Origin: Lachnospiraceae bacterium | Lineage (GTDB): Bacteria > Bacillota_A > Clostridia > Lachnospirales > Lachnospiraceae | Direction of reading: 5' to 3' | Assembly: GCA_009774655.1 (NCBI GenBank) | Contig: VSOD01000071.1 | Location: 1-13,474, forward strand | Length of the DNA: 13,474 bases | Shown: positions 7,437 to 13,474 of the stretch, in pieces | How the letters are laid out: each line of letters begins with the position of its first letter | How positions within the stretch are numbered: position 1 is the stretch's first letter | The notes under the pieces: generated by a model | Told to the model about the DNA's origin: nothing | Databases searched by the model: none | What the model saw: only the letters and a program-made list of their open reading frames with translations | Made by a program: the position numbers and the translations under genes

Positions 7437-7617
7437 TGTGTTTCCTCCGATCATCCCTGCCCTCTTCCTTCTTCCAGAGGGAATAAGCAGATCCCAGAAA
7501 TACGATGCCCAGCAGCACATACAGAGCCGCAAAAGTAATATTGGCATTCATGGCACAGACAACCGCAGCCGCAAGCCAGACGATACCCAACAGGAAACGA
7601 AAATAAATATGACGCAT
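7429..7617 (-). CDS. Small two-helix membrane protein, first gene of the ABC operon
   Basis: Unrecognised 62-residue protein. It has two hydrophobic helices, about residues 4-22 (IYFRFLLGIVWLAAAVVCAM) and 27-46 (ending VFLGSAYSLW), a very short loop between them, and a highly charged tail KKEEGRDDRRKHNG. The start is the ATG at 7615-7617, chosen because GGAGG lies 7 bases upstream in the run GGAGGTAATCTT; the frame is open further upstream to 7836, but that part overlaps the spacer after the kinase gene and has no protein character. Its last 8 bases overlap the start of the ATPase gene, so translation is probably coupled. Position and topology suggest an accessory subunit or regulator of the transporter. 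A peptide precursor is less likely, since the C-terminus is charged and there is no double-glycine leader. Confidence 0.75.
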   Translation of the reverse strand: MRHIYFRFLLGIVWLAAAVVCAMNANITFAALYVLLGIVFLGSAYSLWKKEEGRDDRRKHNG

Positions 7618-7705
7618 AAGATTACCTCCATTCAAATCAGTGTATTGTTTACTGCTATGGTCACAGCATACCGCAAAAAGCACTTCTGTGCCGTTACGTC
7701 CATGA

Positions 7706-7743
7706 ATGGCGGTTTTTTGTCCATAAAAAAAGAAAACCGCCAT
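7706..7743. repeat. 11-bp perfect inverted repeat before the ABC operon
   Basis: ATGGCGGTTTT at 7706-7716 and AAAACCGCCAT at 7733-7743 are exact reverse complements separated by 16 bases. On the minus strand the first arm overlaps the end of the candidate -10 and the second falls about 20-30 bases into the transcript. Neither strand has a T run after the hairpin, so it is not an ordinary terminator. It could be an operator or a leader hairpin controlling the transporter genes. Confidence 0.7.
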
Positions 7744-7770
7744 ATTAGACGGTCCGCTGATTAATGAAAA
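7742..7770 (-). promoter_or_regulatory. Candidate promoter of the small-protein/ABC operon
   Basis: On the minus strand TTTTCA (7770-7765), a 17-base spacer and TAATAT (7747-7742). Both hexamers are imperfect, as expected of an activator-dependent promoter. It lies between the sensor kinase stop and the 62-residue gene, with a leader of about 120 bases holding the inverted repeat. Confidence 0.35.
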
Positions 7771-7798
7771 ATATTGCATCTGCTTGTAAATATTCTTT

Positions 7799-9091
7799 TT
7801 ATTCCGCTCTGACAGCTTCATAGGACAATGTGACAACCGTGCAGAACCTGTTGCCGCCGTACTGTGTTTCTACCGTACCGTCATAACGCTCCGCGGCAGT
7901 GCGGACACTTTTCAGGCCCCAGCCATGTAAGCCCGTGTCCGTCTTCGAAGTTTTCAACTCTCCCTCTTCCATAATCGGGGCGGCTTTGCACCCGTTTTCC
8001 AACTTGATAATGATCATTTCATTGATGCGGCGGACCGTCAGGTTGATAAAACGCAGACTGATCTGTGCGTCACGGACAGCCTCAAAGGCATTGTCCAGAA
8101 GATTTCCCAGGATTGCCACCAGGTCAACGCTTCTAATATTCGTATGCTGTGGATACTCAATATTGCAGTTTATCTGTATCTGTTCAGAAGATGCAAAAGC
8201 GATTTTGCTGTTGATCAGATAATCTACCGCTTCATCGCCTGTCCAGACAGGCTCGGTCATTGCCCGAAGCGGAGAGCGCAGATCTTCCAGATAACGGATG
8301 GCTTCCGTTGTCCTGCCTTTCGTCAGATAACGATGCAGCGCTTCCATATGGTTATGAAAATCATGGAAAAGCTTTGCGTTGGCGGCATAAGTGTTCTTCA
8401 ACAAATGATAGTCACGCGCCAGCAAAACGTTTTTTTCCTTCTCCAGGCTCGCTATCTTCTTCTCCATCTCATATTGGCCGTTGAGATAATATAACATGAC
8501 CGCCATCAGAATGACCATGGAAAAGATAACCCAGCTGTTCATCTGTTCGTCATCAATTATTATGACATTCTGTCCGGATAAAAGTACCATCCCGATCAGG
8601 CCGGCGACTGCAGTCATGGATACGAAGCGTCTTGACGTTCCGCCTTCTTTCCCTCCGGCCCTGAAAACAAGAAAAGCTGCTCCCAGCATAAGCAGCCGGA
8701 CGATCCAGACTGCTGCCATATGCTCAGGCCGCCTCATATCCAGAAAATCCTCCGACCGGAACAGAACGCCCAACCCCGCCGATACCATAAACTCCCAAAG
8801 TGCAGCCGCGATCTCATAATAGAAAATAAGAAACAGGAACATCCGCATTTTAGTCCTGAACAGATACCATACAGGCAGCACCATAATGATAATCTCGGCG
8901 CCCGTAATATAAAACTGCCTGTCTGAAAAGCAGCACAAAACAGTAACCAAAGCGGATGTGCAGACAGAAAAGAGAAATGTCTTTCTCATATCGACGGATA
9001 AGTTCAATACTGTTATGGCAAGATACAGACCGAGGATAATCCGCAGGCCATTTGTGAAAAAGAACGAACCCACCTGATACCACTCCATCAT
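7799..9091 (-). CDS. GHKL sensor histidine kinase, AgrC-like
   Basis: Membrane sensor kinase of the HPK10 type that partners with LytTR regulators. Counting 430 residues from the ATG at 9089-9091, about six hydrophobic segments fill residues 8-205, then a charged coiled-coil-like linker (about 205-225) leads to the phosphoacceptor region FHDFHNHMEALH (His243). The GHKL ATPase domain has LGNLLDNAFEA (Asn330, Asn334) and LHGWGLKSV (Gly390, Gly392). This start overlaps the TGA of the regulator gene as ATGA and has GGGGG 8 bases upstream; an in-frame TTG at 9104-9106 is less likely. Such kinases usually sense a secreted peptide through the membrane domain. No agrB or agrD gene is visible, so the signal must come from elsewhere or be the substrate of the adjacent transporter. 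Confidence 0.93.
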   Translation of the reverse strand: MMEWYQVGSFFFTNGLRIILGLYLAITVLNLSVDMRKTFLFSVCTSALVTVLCCFSDRQFYITGAEIIIMVLPVWYLFRTKMRMFLFLIFYYEIAAALWEFMVSAGLGVLFRSEDFLDMRRPEHMAAVWIVRLLMLGAAFLVFRAGGKEGGTSRRFVSMTAVAGLIGMVLLSGQNVIIIDDEQMNSWVIFSMVILMAVMLYYLNGQYEMEKKIASLEKEKNVLLARDYHLLKNTYAANAKLFHDFHNHMEALHRYLTKGRTTEAIRYLEDLRSPLRAMTEPVWTGDEAVDYLINSKIAFASSEQIQINCNIEYPQHTNIRSVDLVAILGNLLDNAFEAVRDAQISLRFINLTVRRINEMIIIKLENGCKAAPIMEEGELKTSKTDTGLHGWGLKSVRTAAERYDGTVETQYGGNRFCTVVTLSYEAVRAE

Positions 9092-9819
9092 ATATGCGAC
9101 CCCCAAAACCTGTTTATCTGCTGTTTGACCGACTGTAAATGAGACCGGCTGATCGGCAGCGCCTCCCCGTTTTTGAGAAATGCCATTCCGTCGGCTATTT
9201 TCATGATCTGTATAATATTTACGATATATCCTCTGTCGATAAAAATAAACTCCGGCGTATCAAGCTCCTCAAAAACCTTCTGCAGACTTTTCCGGACTTT
9301 CGACGTTCCGGTATTAGAGCATATTACTGAATTCTTACCGCCGTCACGCTGAATATAGAGAATATCTTTGTGCGGTATCTTCTCCATGCGGCCCGCGGCC
9401 TGGATGACGTACTCCCGGCCCGCTTCCAGTTCGATCAGTTTTGCGGCATCCGCCACTGCAGGAGCCAGCCGGTTTGCAAGATCGTTTTTCGGCACATAGC
9501 GGAAGATAGAAAGCTCATATGCGTCAATTGCATATTCTATATGCGAGGTTATGAAAATAATCCTGATATTCGGCAGCGACAGCTTTATCTTTTCGGAAAG
9601 CTCCATCCCCGTGACATCGGGCATTTCAATATCCAGCAGAATCAGATCATAGAAAAATCCATCGTCTGTAATATCAGATAGAAGATTGCCGCCGTGTGTA
9701 TAGGTTGTGATTTCATAACCAATACCGCATGATTTTAAACTGTCCTTTACGATATCCTCATGCAGCGTGACGGCTTCCTCCTCATCGTCACATATCGCTA
9801 TTCGTATCAATACTGCCAC
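9088..9819 (-). CDS. LytTR-family response regulator, AgrA-like
   Basis: Response regulator of 243 residues: receiver domain with IAICDDEE (Asp11-Asp12) and phosphoacceptor Asp63 in LILLDIEMPDVTG, then a LytTR DNA-binding domain (about 145-240) with FIFIDRGYIVNIIQI and LPISRSHLQSVKQQI. The conserved Lys-Pro after the last receiver strand appears as FRYVPKND. The start is uncertain: GTG at 9817-9819 has AAAGGAA 5-6 bases upstream, while TTG at 9808-9810 has GAGGTG 6 bases upstream and gives the typical N-terminus MIRIAICDDE. It is the first gene of the cluster, coupled to the kinase by a 4-base overlap. Likely targets are the transporter operon downstream and perhaps its own promoter; LytTR proteins usually bind paired direct repeats, which I could not place with confidence. 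Confidence 0.94.
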   Translation of the reverse strand: MAVLIRIAICDDEEEAVTLHEDIVKDSLKSCGIGYEITTYTHGGNLLSDITDDGFFYDLILLDIEMPDVTGMELSEKIKLSLPNIRIIFITSHIEYAIDAYELSIFRYVPKNDLANRLAPAVADAAKLIELEAGREYVIQAAGRMEKIPHKDILYIQRDGGKNSVICSNTGTSKVRKSLQKVFEELDTPEFIFIDRGYIVNIIQIMKIADGMAFLKNGEALPISRSHLQSVKQQINRFWGSHI

Positions 9820-9993
9820 CTCGTTTCCTTTTATGACTTTATAGTAAACGAATTTACCGCATTCTTTCTATACATCCCGATAATCAATGATGCGATGTCC
9901 ATATGAAACAAACAGCATGAATTACTTCCGAAAATCACTTTTTCTCCGTTCATATAATTCCGTCTGGGATAAAGCAATGCTGTCCACAGCTTC
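9820..9993. other. Spacer between rsgA and the LytTR cluster
   Basis: These 174 bases separate the housekeeping block from the accessory cluster. I see no stem-loop followed by a T run after rsgA. The weak pairings are GCTGT-CC-ACAGC at 9979-9990 and ATATGAA (9901-9907) with TTCATAT (9949-9955). The promoter of the LytTR regulator should lie here, near the motif at 9839-9855, but no good -35 was found. Confidence 0.5.
9839..9855 (-). repeat. Copy 2 of the shared motif AAATTCGTTTACTATAA
   Basis: Read on the minus strand, this matches 2892-2909 except for one missing T. Here it lies about 20 bases before the start of the LytTR regulator gene, where it could supply a -10 element (TATAAA or TACTAT) or a regulator site. 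It includes part of a small dyad, GTAAA (9844-9848) and TTTAC (9853-9857). Confidence 0.45.
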
Positions 9994-10875
9994 TTAATCA
10001 TACCTCTTAATATCCTTCAATTCCTGATACAGCACCCTGTAATTCTCATACCGCACCCGGCTGATCCTGCCGTCCTCCACGGCTTCCTTCACCCCGCAGG
10101 ACGGCTCGCTCATATGCGCGCATCCGCTGAAACGGCAATACGGTTCGTACTGCACGAACTCAGGATAATACTGTCCCAGCTCTTCTTTCGTAATCTCTGC
10201 GATGCTGAGTGAGGTGAAGCCCGGCGTATCCATGATATAGGACGCCTCCCCCAGCGCGATGATCTCCGAATGGCGCGTGGTATGTCTGCCCCGCTCGATC
10301 TTCCTGCTGATCGCTCCCGTCTCCATTCCGGCCTGCGGTGAAAGCCTGTTGATCAGCGACGACTTGCCCACGCCGCTTGGCCCTGCCACGGTGGTGGTCT
10401 TCCCCTGCAGAAGCGCCCGGATCTCCTCCACGCCCTCATTCTCCAGCGCACTGAAAAATAAAACCCGGCAGCCGCAGATCCCATAGGCCTGCCGCAGCGC
10501 TTCCTTCTCCCCGGCGGACGCGATATCCTGCTTGTTAAAACAAATGATGGTCGGCAGACCCTGCCGCTCCATCCGGATCAGAAATCTGTCCAGCAGGTTA
10601 AAATTCGGCTGCGGCTTGACAATGGCGAAGATGACCAGCGCCTGATCCACATTGGCCACTGCCGGCCGCAGCAGAGCATTCCGTCTCGGCAGGATCTCCC
10701 GGATATTGCCTGTCATCTGCGCATCGTCCAGCACATCCACAAGCACGTCATCCCCGACCAGAGGCTTTACGCCGTCTTTTCTGAAAATTCCCTTCGCTCT
10801 GCACTCGTAGGTTCCCTGTCCTTCCACATGGACATAATAGAACCCGGCGATTCCTTTGATGATCTTGCCCTGCAT
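9994..10875 (-). CDS. rsgA: Ribosome small-subunit-dependent GTPase A
   Basis: Circularly permuted GTPase that checks late 30S subunit maturation. The 293-residue product is of normal length: an N-terminal OB-fold (about 1-70), then GTPase motifs in the permuted order G4 NKQD (114-117), G1 GPSGVGKS (165-172), the switch region ERGRHTTRH (194-202) and G3 DTPGF (216-220), and a C-terminal zinc site Cys247, Cys252, His254 and Cys260 with the expected spacing. The ATG at 10873-10875 lies 9 bases after the prkC stop, with a poor binding site (AGGGATAGGG), so it is probably translated by coupling. The prpC-prkC-rsgA order is common in Firmicutes. In many of these genomes rpe and a thiamine pyrophosphokinase gene follow; here the LytTR cluster follows instead. 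Confidence 0.97.
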   Translation of the reverse strand: MQGKIIKGIAGFYYVHVEGQGTYECRAKGIFRKDGVKPLVGDDVLVDVLDDAQMTGNIREILPRRNALLRPAVANVDQALVIFAIVKPQPNFNLLDRFLIRMERQGLPTIICFNKQDIASAGEKEALRQAYGICGCRVLFFSALENEGVEEIRALLQGKTTTVAGPSGVGKSSLINRLSPQAGMETGAISRKIERGRHTTRHSEIIALGEASYIMDTPGFTSLSIAEITKEELGQYYPEFVQYEPYCRFSGCAHMSEPSCGVKEAVEDGRISRVRYENYRVLYQELKDIKRYD

Positions 10876-10884
10876 GCCCTATCC

Positions 10885-13011
10885 CTATTCCTGTGTAAAA
10901 TTGACATCCCGCCGCACGGTCCTCTCCTCCGAAACAGGCGGAGTCGTCACCGTCTCTCCCGTATTGGGATCCGTCGCGGTCACTGCTTCCTTCTCCACCT
11001 GAAAAGTAAATGTGATCGTCCCGGTGGCCGATTTGATCCCCGTATAATTGGCCGCCACCGGAAAAGTAGTGGACTGTGTACTCAAAAGCTGCGTACCGTC
11101 CGCCGCCGTGAGCGTGACATTTACCGACATACCGTTGTGATAATCCGGATCTTCCGTGGGCGCGGCGATCCCTTCCGTATATTTATAGGTAGCCGCTTCC
11201 GGCCCCGTACTGATCGACAGATCTATGGCCGTCCCCTTATCCACATAAGAACCTACAGAATAACTTTGATAACAGACTTTGCCTGTCAAAGACGCATCAT
11301 CATTGCTGACCGATGTCACATTGCCGACCGGAAGGCCAAGCTCCGTCAGGCTCACCGTGGCATCCATCTCATCCATACCGACAAGGTTCGGCACCCGCAC
11401 CTTGTTCTCGTCCGTGCCCTGGCTGACACGGATCGTAACGGAGGAACCCTGGGGCGCAGTCGTCCCCGGTTCCGGCGACTGCGAGATGACATAGCCGTTT
11501 TGTACCGACGCATCATACCCTTCCGTCACATTGACCACGAACCCTTCTTTCTCCAGAATGGTCGTCGCCTCTTCCTGTGATTTGCCGGTGGCGGACGGCA
11601 CCTTGACGCCCTCTGCACTTTCGGCCACGGTCATGGAAATCACGGTGCCTTTGTCTATCATAAGACCGTCCTGTACGCTGGCCCGCAGAACGGTACCCGC
11701 ATCGTAGGCGTTCGTTGCCTCATATTTGATCTCCGGTGTCAGACCCAGATCCAGCAGGGAACGCTTGGCTTCTTCCACGTTCATGCCCACGACTCTGATC
11801 ATCTCCACCTGTTCTTTCTCTTCTTCCGTGTCAGCCTGCTGGCTGTCCTCCGTCTCCGCGCCGATCTGGAACACGCCGAAAGCCCTGCCGGCTACGAAGA
11901 TGATGATACCGCCCACCAGCAGCGCCGCCACCACCGCCAGGATCGTGGTGATCCGCTCCATCTTGGGATCGTAATCGTCGTCCTCGTCATCCCAGTCGTC
12001 CTCATCCTCGTCTTCTTCGTCCTCGTCTTCCTCTTCCTCATAATAGCGCACGGCGTTCTTTTTCAGGCGCATGGCTTCTTCCATGGAATCCCGTCTGTCG
12101 GACTGCCGCTTGATCTGTGCCATATCCCTGTCCGTGATCATTCTCGTGGATGCCTCCTCGTCCGGATCCACCAGCTTCACGAAATCTTCATCCGGATTGA
12201 TCAGGGACTGCTTGAGATCGACGATCAGCTCCTGCATGGACTGATAGCGTCTGTCCGGACTCTTCTGGCAGCATTTACACACGATCTGTTCCACGCTGAT
12301 CGGAATCTCCGGCACATAGTCTCTCGGCGAAGGCATCTCCTCCTGAATATGCTTGATGGCGATCGCCACCGTGGTCTCTCCGTTAAAAGGCACCCTGCCC
12401 GTCAGCATCTCGAACATGGTGATACCGAGCGAATAGATATCGCTCTTCTCATCGCTGTAACCGCCTCTGGCCTGCTCCGGCGAAGTGTAATGCACCGATC
12501 CCATCACATTGGAAGTGATCGTGTTGCTGGTGGCCGCCTTGGCGATGCCGAAATCCGTCACCTTCACCTTGCCTTCCTTCGAAATGATGATATTCTGCGG
12601 CTTGATATCCCGATGAATGATATGGTTGTTGTGGGCCGCTTCCAGCCCCATGGATACCTGAATGGCGATGCTCACCGCCTCCTTGACGGACAGTCTCGCC
12701 TTCTTCTCGATATATTTCTTCAACGTGATACCTTCTACCAGCTCCATCACAATATAGTAGATACCACCCTCTTCGCCCACATCATATACATTGACGATAT
12801 TCGGATGCATAAGTCCGGCCGCCGCCTGCGCCTCGACCCTGAACTTGGACACGAAGTTGGCGTTTTCGCTGAATTCCTGTTTCAGCACCTTGACCGCCAC
12901 AAAACGGTTCAGCTTATAATCCTTGGCCTTATACACATCTGACATTCCGCCGGTACCGATCCGCTCCAGAATCTCATACCGCTCGCCTATCATCATACCT
13001 ATCTTAATCAT
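10885..13011 (-). CDS. prkC: Serine/threonine protein kinase with three PASTA domains
   Basis: Membrane kinase that senses peptidoglycan fragments or lipid II and phosphorylates proteins of growth and division. The 708-residue product has a full Hanks-type kinase domain: GTGGMSDVY (19-27), catalytic Lys41, Glu60, HRDIKPQN (133-140, Asp135), DFG (153-155), a Thr-rich activation loop (about 161-176) and SPEQ in place of APE. A cytoplasmic linker contains a strongly acidic run at about 324-347, followed by one membrane helix (about 354-375). Outside the cell are three PASTA domains (about 404-465, 468-531 and 537-603) and a further beta-rich, Thr-rich region of about 100 residues (610-708). The ATG at 13009-13011 follows GAGGTGG and overlaps the phosphatase gene by 8 bases; Met6 or Met7 are weaker alternatives. 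It is probably antagonised by the phosphatase encoded upstream. Confidence 0.97.
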   Translation of the reverse strand: MIKIGMMIGERYEILERIGTGGMSDVYKAKDYKLNRFVAVKVLKQEFSENANFVSKFRVEAQAAAGLMHPNIVNVYDVGEEGGIYYIVMELVEGITLKKYIEKKARLSVKEAVSIAIQVSMGLEAAHNNHIIHRDIKPQNIIISKEGKVKVTDFGIAKAATSNTITSNVMGSVHYTSPEQARGGYSDEKSDIYSLGITMFEMLTGRVPFNGETTVAIAIKHIQEEMPSPRDYVPEIPISVEQIVCKCCQKSPDRRYQSMQELIVDLKQSLINPDEDFVKLVDPDEEASTRMITDRDMAQIKRQSDRRDSMEEAMRLKKNAVRYYEEEEDEDEEDEDEDDWDDEDDDYDPKMERITTILAVVAALLVGGIIIFVAGRAFGVFQIGAETEDSQQADTEEEKEQVEMIRVVGMNVEEAKRSLLDLGLTPEIKYEATNAYDAGTVLRASVQDGLMIDKGTVISMTVAESAEGVKVPSATGKSQEEATTILEKEGFVVNVTEGYDASVQNGYVISQSPEPGTTAPQGSSVTIRVSQGTDENKVRVPNLVGMDEMDATVSLTELGLPVGNVTSVSNDDASLTGKVCYQSYSVGSYVDKGTAIDLSISTGPEAATYKYTEGIAAPTEDPDYHNGMSVNVTLTAADGTQLLSTQSTTFPVAANYTGIKSATGTITFTFQVEKEAVTATDPNTGETVTTPPVSEERTVRRDVNFTQE

Positions 13012-13474
13012 GTTCCACCTCGTCTGCTAACGGTTCGATAACGATCACTGAAATATTGTCCTTACCGCCGTTTTGATTGGCAACCCTTACCAATTCCTCT
13101 ACTCTGTCCTCAAGACTGCCGCCGCATTTCAAGATGCGGAAGATCGTCTCATCGTCCACCATATTTGTCAACCCATCAGAACAAAGTAAAACCATATCTC
13201 CCGTGTGCAGCTCCAGATTAAAAAAATCCGCCTCCACATAATCCCTTGCGCCGATCGCGCGGGTAATAATATTCTTATCCGGATGGTTCCTGGCCGAAGC
13301 CCTGTCGATCCCACCCATACGTACCATCTCTTCTACCAGGGAATGATCCTGTGTGATCTGCCTGATCCTGTCGCTGATGACATAAAGCCTGCTGTCACCC
13401 ACATTGGCCACTTCCAGATACCGGCCGATGAAGGTTGCTATGACCATGGTTGTTCCCATACCGCTGTAAGAGAT
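13004..13474 (-). CDS. prpC: PP2C-family serine/threonine phosphatase, N-terminus beyond window
   Basis: C-terminal 156 residues of a metal-dependent PPM/PP2C phosphatase; the family is about 240-250 residues long, so about one third is missing to the right. The visible part starts with SGMGTTMV and contains VGDSRLYVI, the metal-binding LLCSDGLTNMVDDE and the final GGKDNISVIVIE, all hallmark PP2C motifs. It should remove phosphates placed by PrkC and oppose it. Its TAA lies inside the start of prkC (8-base overlap), so the two are translated together. The ATG at 13457-13459 is internal, because the family motif continues upstream of it to the edge. Confidence 0.95.
   Translation of the reverse strand: MSYSGMGTTMVIATFIGRYLEVANVGDSRLYVISDRIRQITQDHSLVEEMVRMGGIDRASARNHPDKNIITRAIGARDYVEADFFNLELHTGDMVLLCSDGLTNMVDDETIFRILKCGGSLEDRVEELVRVANQNGGKDNISVIVIEPLADEVEHD

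Noticed and set aside
7437..7547. 37-codon extension of the ATPase
   Set aside because: It lies fully within the 62-residue gene in another frame, and the ATG at 7436 has a strong GGAGG site and begins the ABC fold.
7640..7720. LytTR direct-repeat boxes in front of the ABC operon
   Set aside because: Partial matches (GCCGTTACG, GCGGTTTTT) are 19 bases apart rather than about 21-22 and differ at several consensus positions.
7706..7743. Rho-independent terminator after the GHKL kinase
   Set aside because: The stem is AT-rich at its inner end, the loop is 16 bases and no T run follows on either strand.
7618..7836. Upstream 73-codon extension of the small membrane protein
   Set aside because: It runs through the inverted repeat and the promoter candidate and into the kinase gene end, and it has no binding site, unlike the ATG at 7617.
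10828..11580. Long plus-strand frame opposite prkC and rsgA
   Set aside because: It is the antisense shadow of two clear genes; its Arg/His-rich product has no recognisable domain.
12349..12942. 197-codon plus-strand frame opposite the PrkC kinase domain
   Set aside because: It lies antisense to highly conserved kinase motifs and its composition is typical of a shadow frame.

Overview
The window looks like chromosomal DNA from a low-to-medium GC Firmicute of the class Clostridia, most likely a Lachnospiraceae-type gut bacterium. The basis is the prpC-prkC-rsgA order, a three-PASTA serine/threonine kinase, strong AGGAGG-like ribosome binding sites, GTG/TTG starts, and a quorum-sensing-style LytTR/GHKL two-component system. 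The genus cannot be fixed from the sequence alone. All genes but one read on the minus strand.

In transcription order on the minus strand the right end (13474 to 9994) is a housekeeping block: the C-terminal part of a PP2C phosphatase (prpC), a PASTA kinase (prkC) and the ribosome-assembly GTPase rsgA. They are coupled by an 8-base overlap and a 9-base gap. The phosphatase and kinase form a reversible phosphorylation pair that senses cell-wall fragments; rsgA matures the 30S subunit.

The centre (9819 to 5542) is an accessory, more AT-rich five-gene cluster: a LytTR response regulator, a GHKL sensor kinase overlapping it by ATGA, then, after about 180 bases with a candidate promoter and an 11-bp inverted repeat, a 62-residue two-helix membrane protein, an ABC ATPase and a many-helix permease. 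The last three overlap one another by 8 and 4 bases. I read this as one signalling-and-export (or self-protection) system in which the regulator pair controls the transporter; the ligand and cargo are unknown.

The only plus-strand gene (2981 to 5539) converges on the permease gene with two bases between the stops. It encodes an 852-residue metallo-beta-lactamase/beta-CASP protein, a predicted ribonuclease of the CPSF73-like group. Its C-terminal half is long and carries four diverged copies of a unit ending in Thr-Gly-Trp, arranged as a duplicated pair. This is the least ordinary item in the window.

The left end (2809 to 1, minus strand) has a good promoter, a possible 49-residue membrane microprotein, an O6-methylguanine-DNA methyltransferase (ogt), and an OmpR-type response regulator with its histidine kinase, which runs off the left edge just before its C-terminus. 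No rRNA, tRNA, CRISPR array, transposase or phage gene was recognised.
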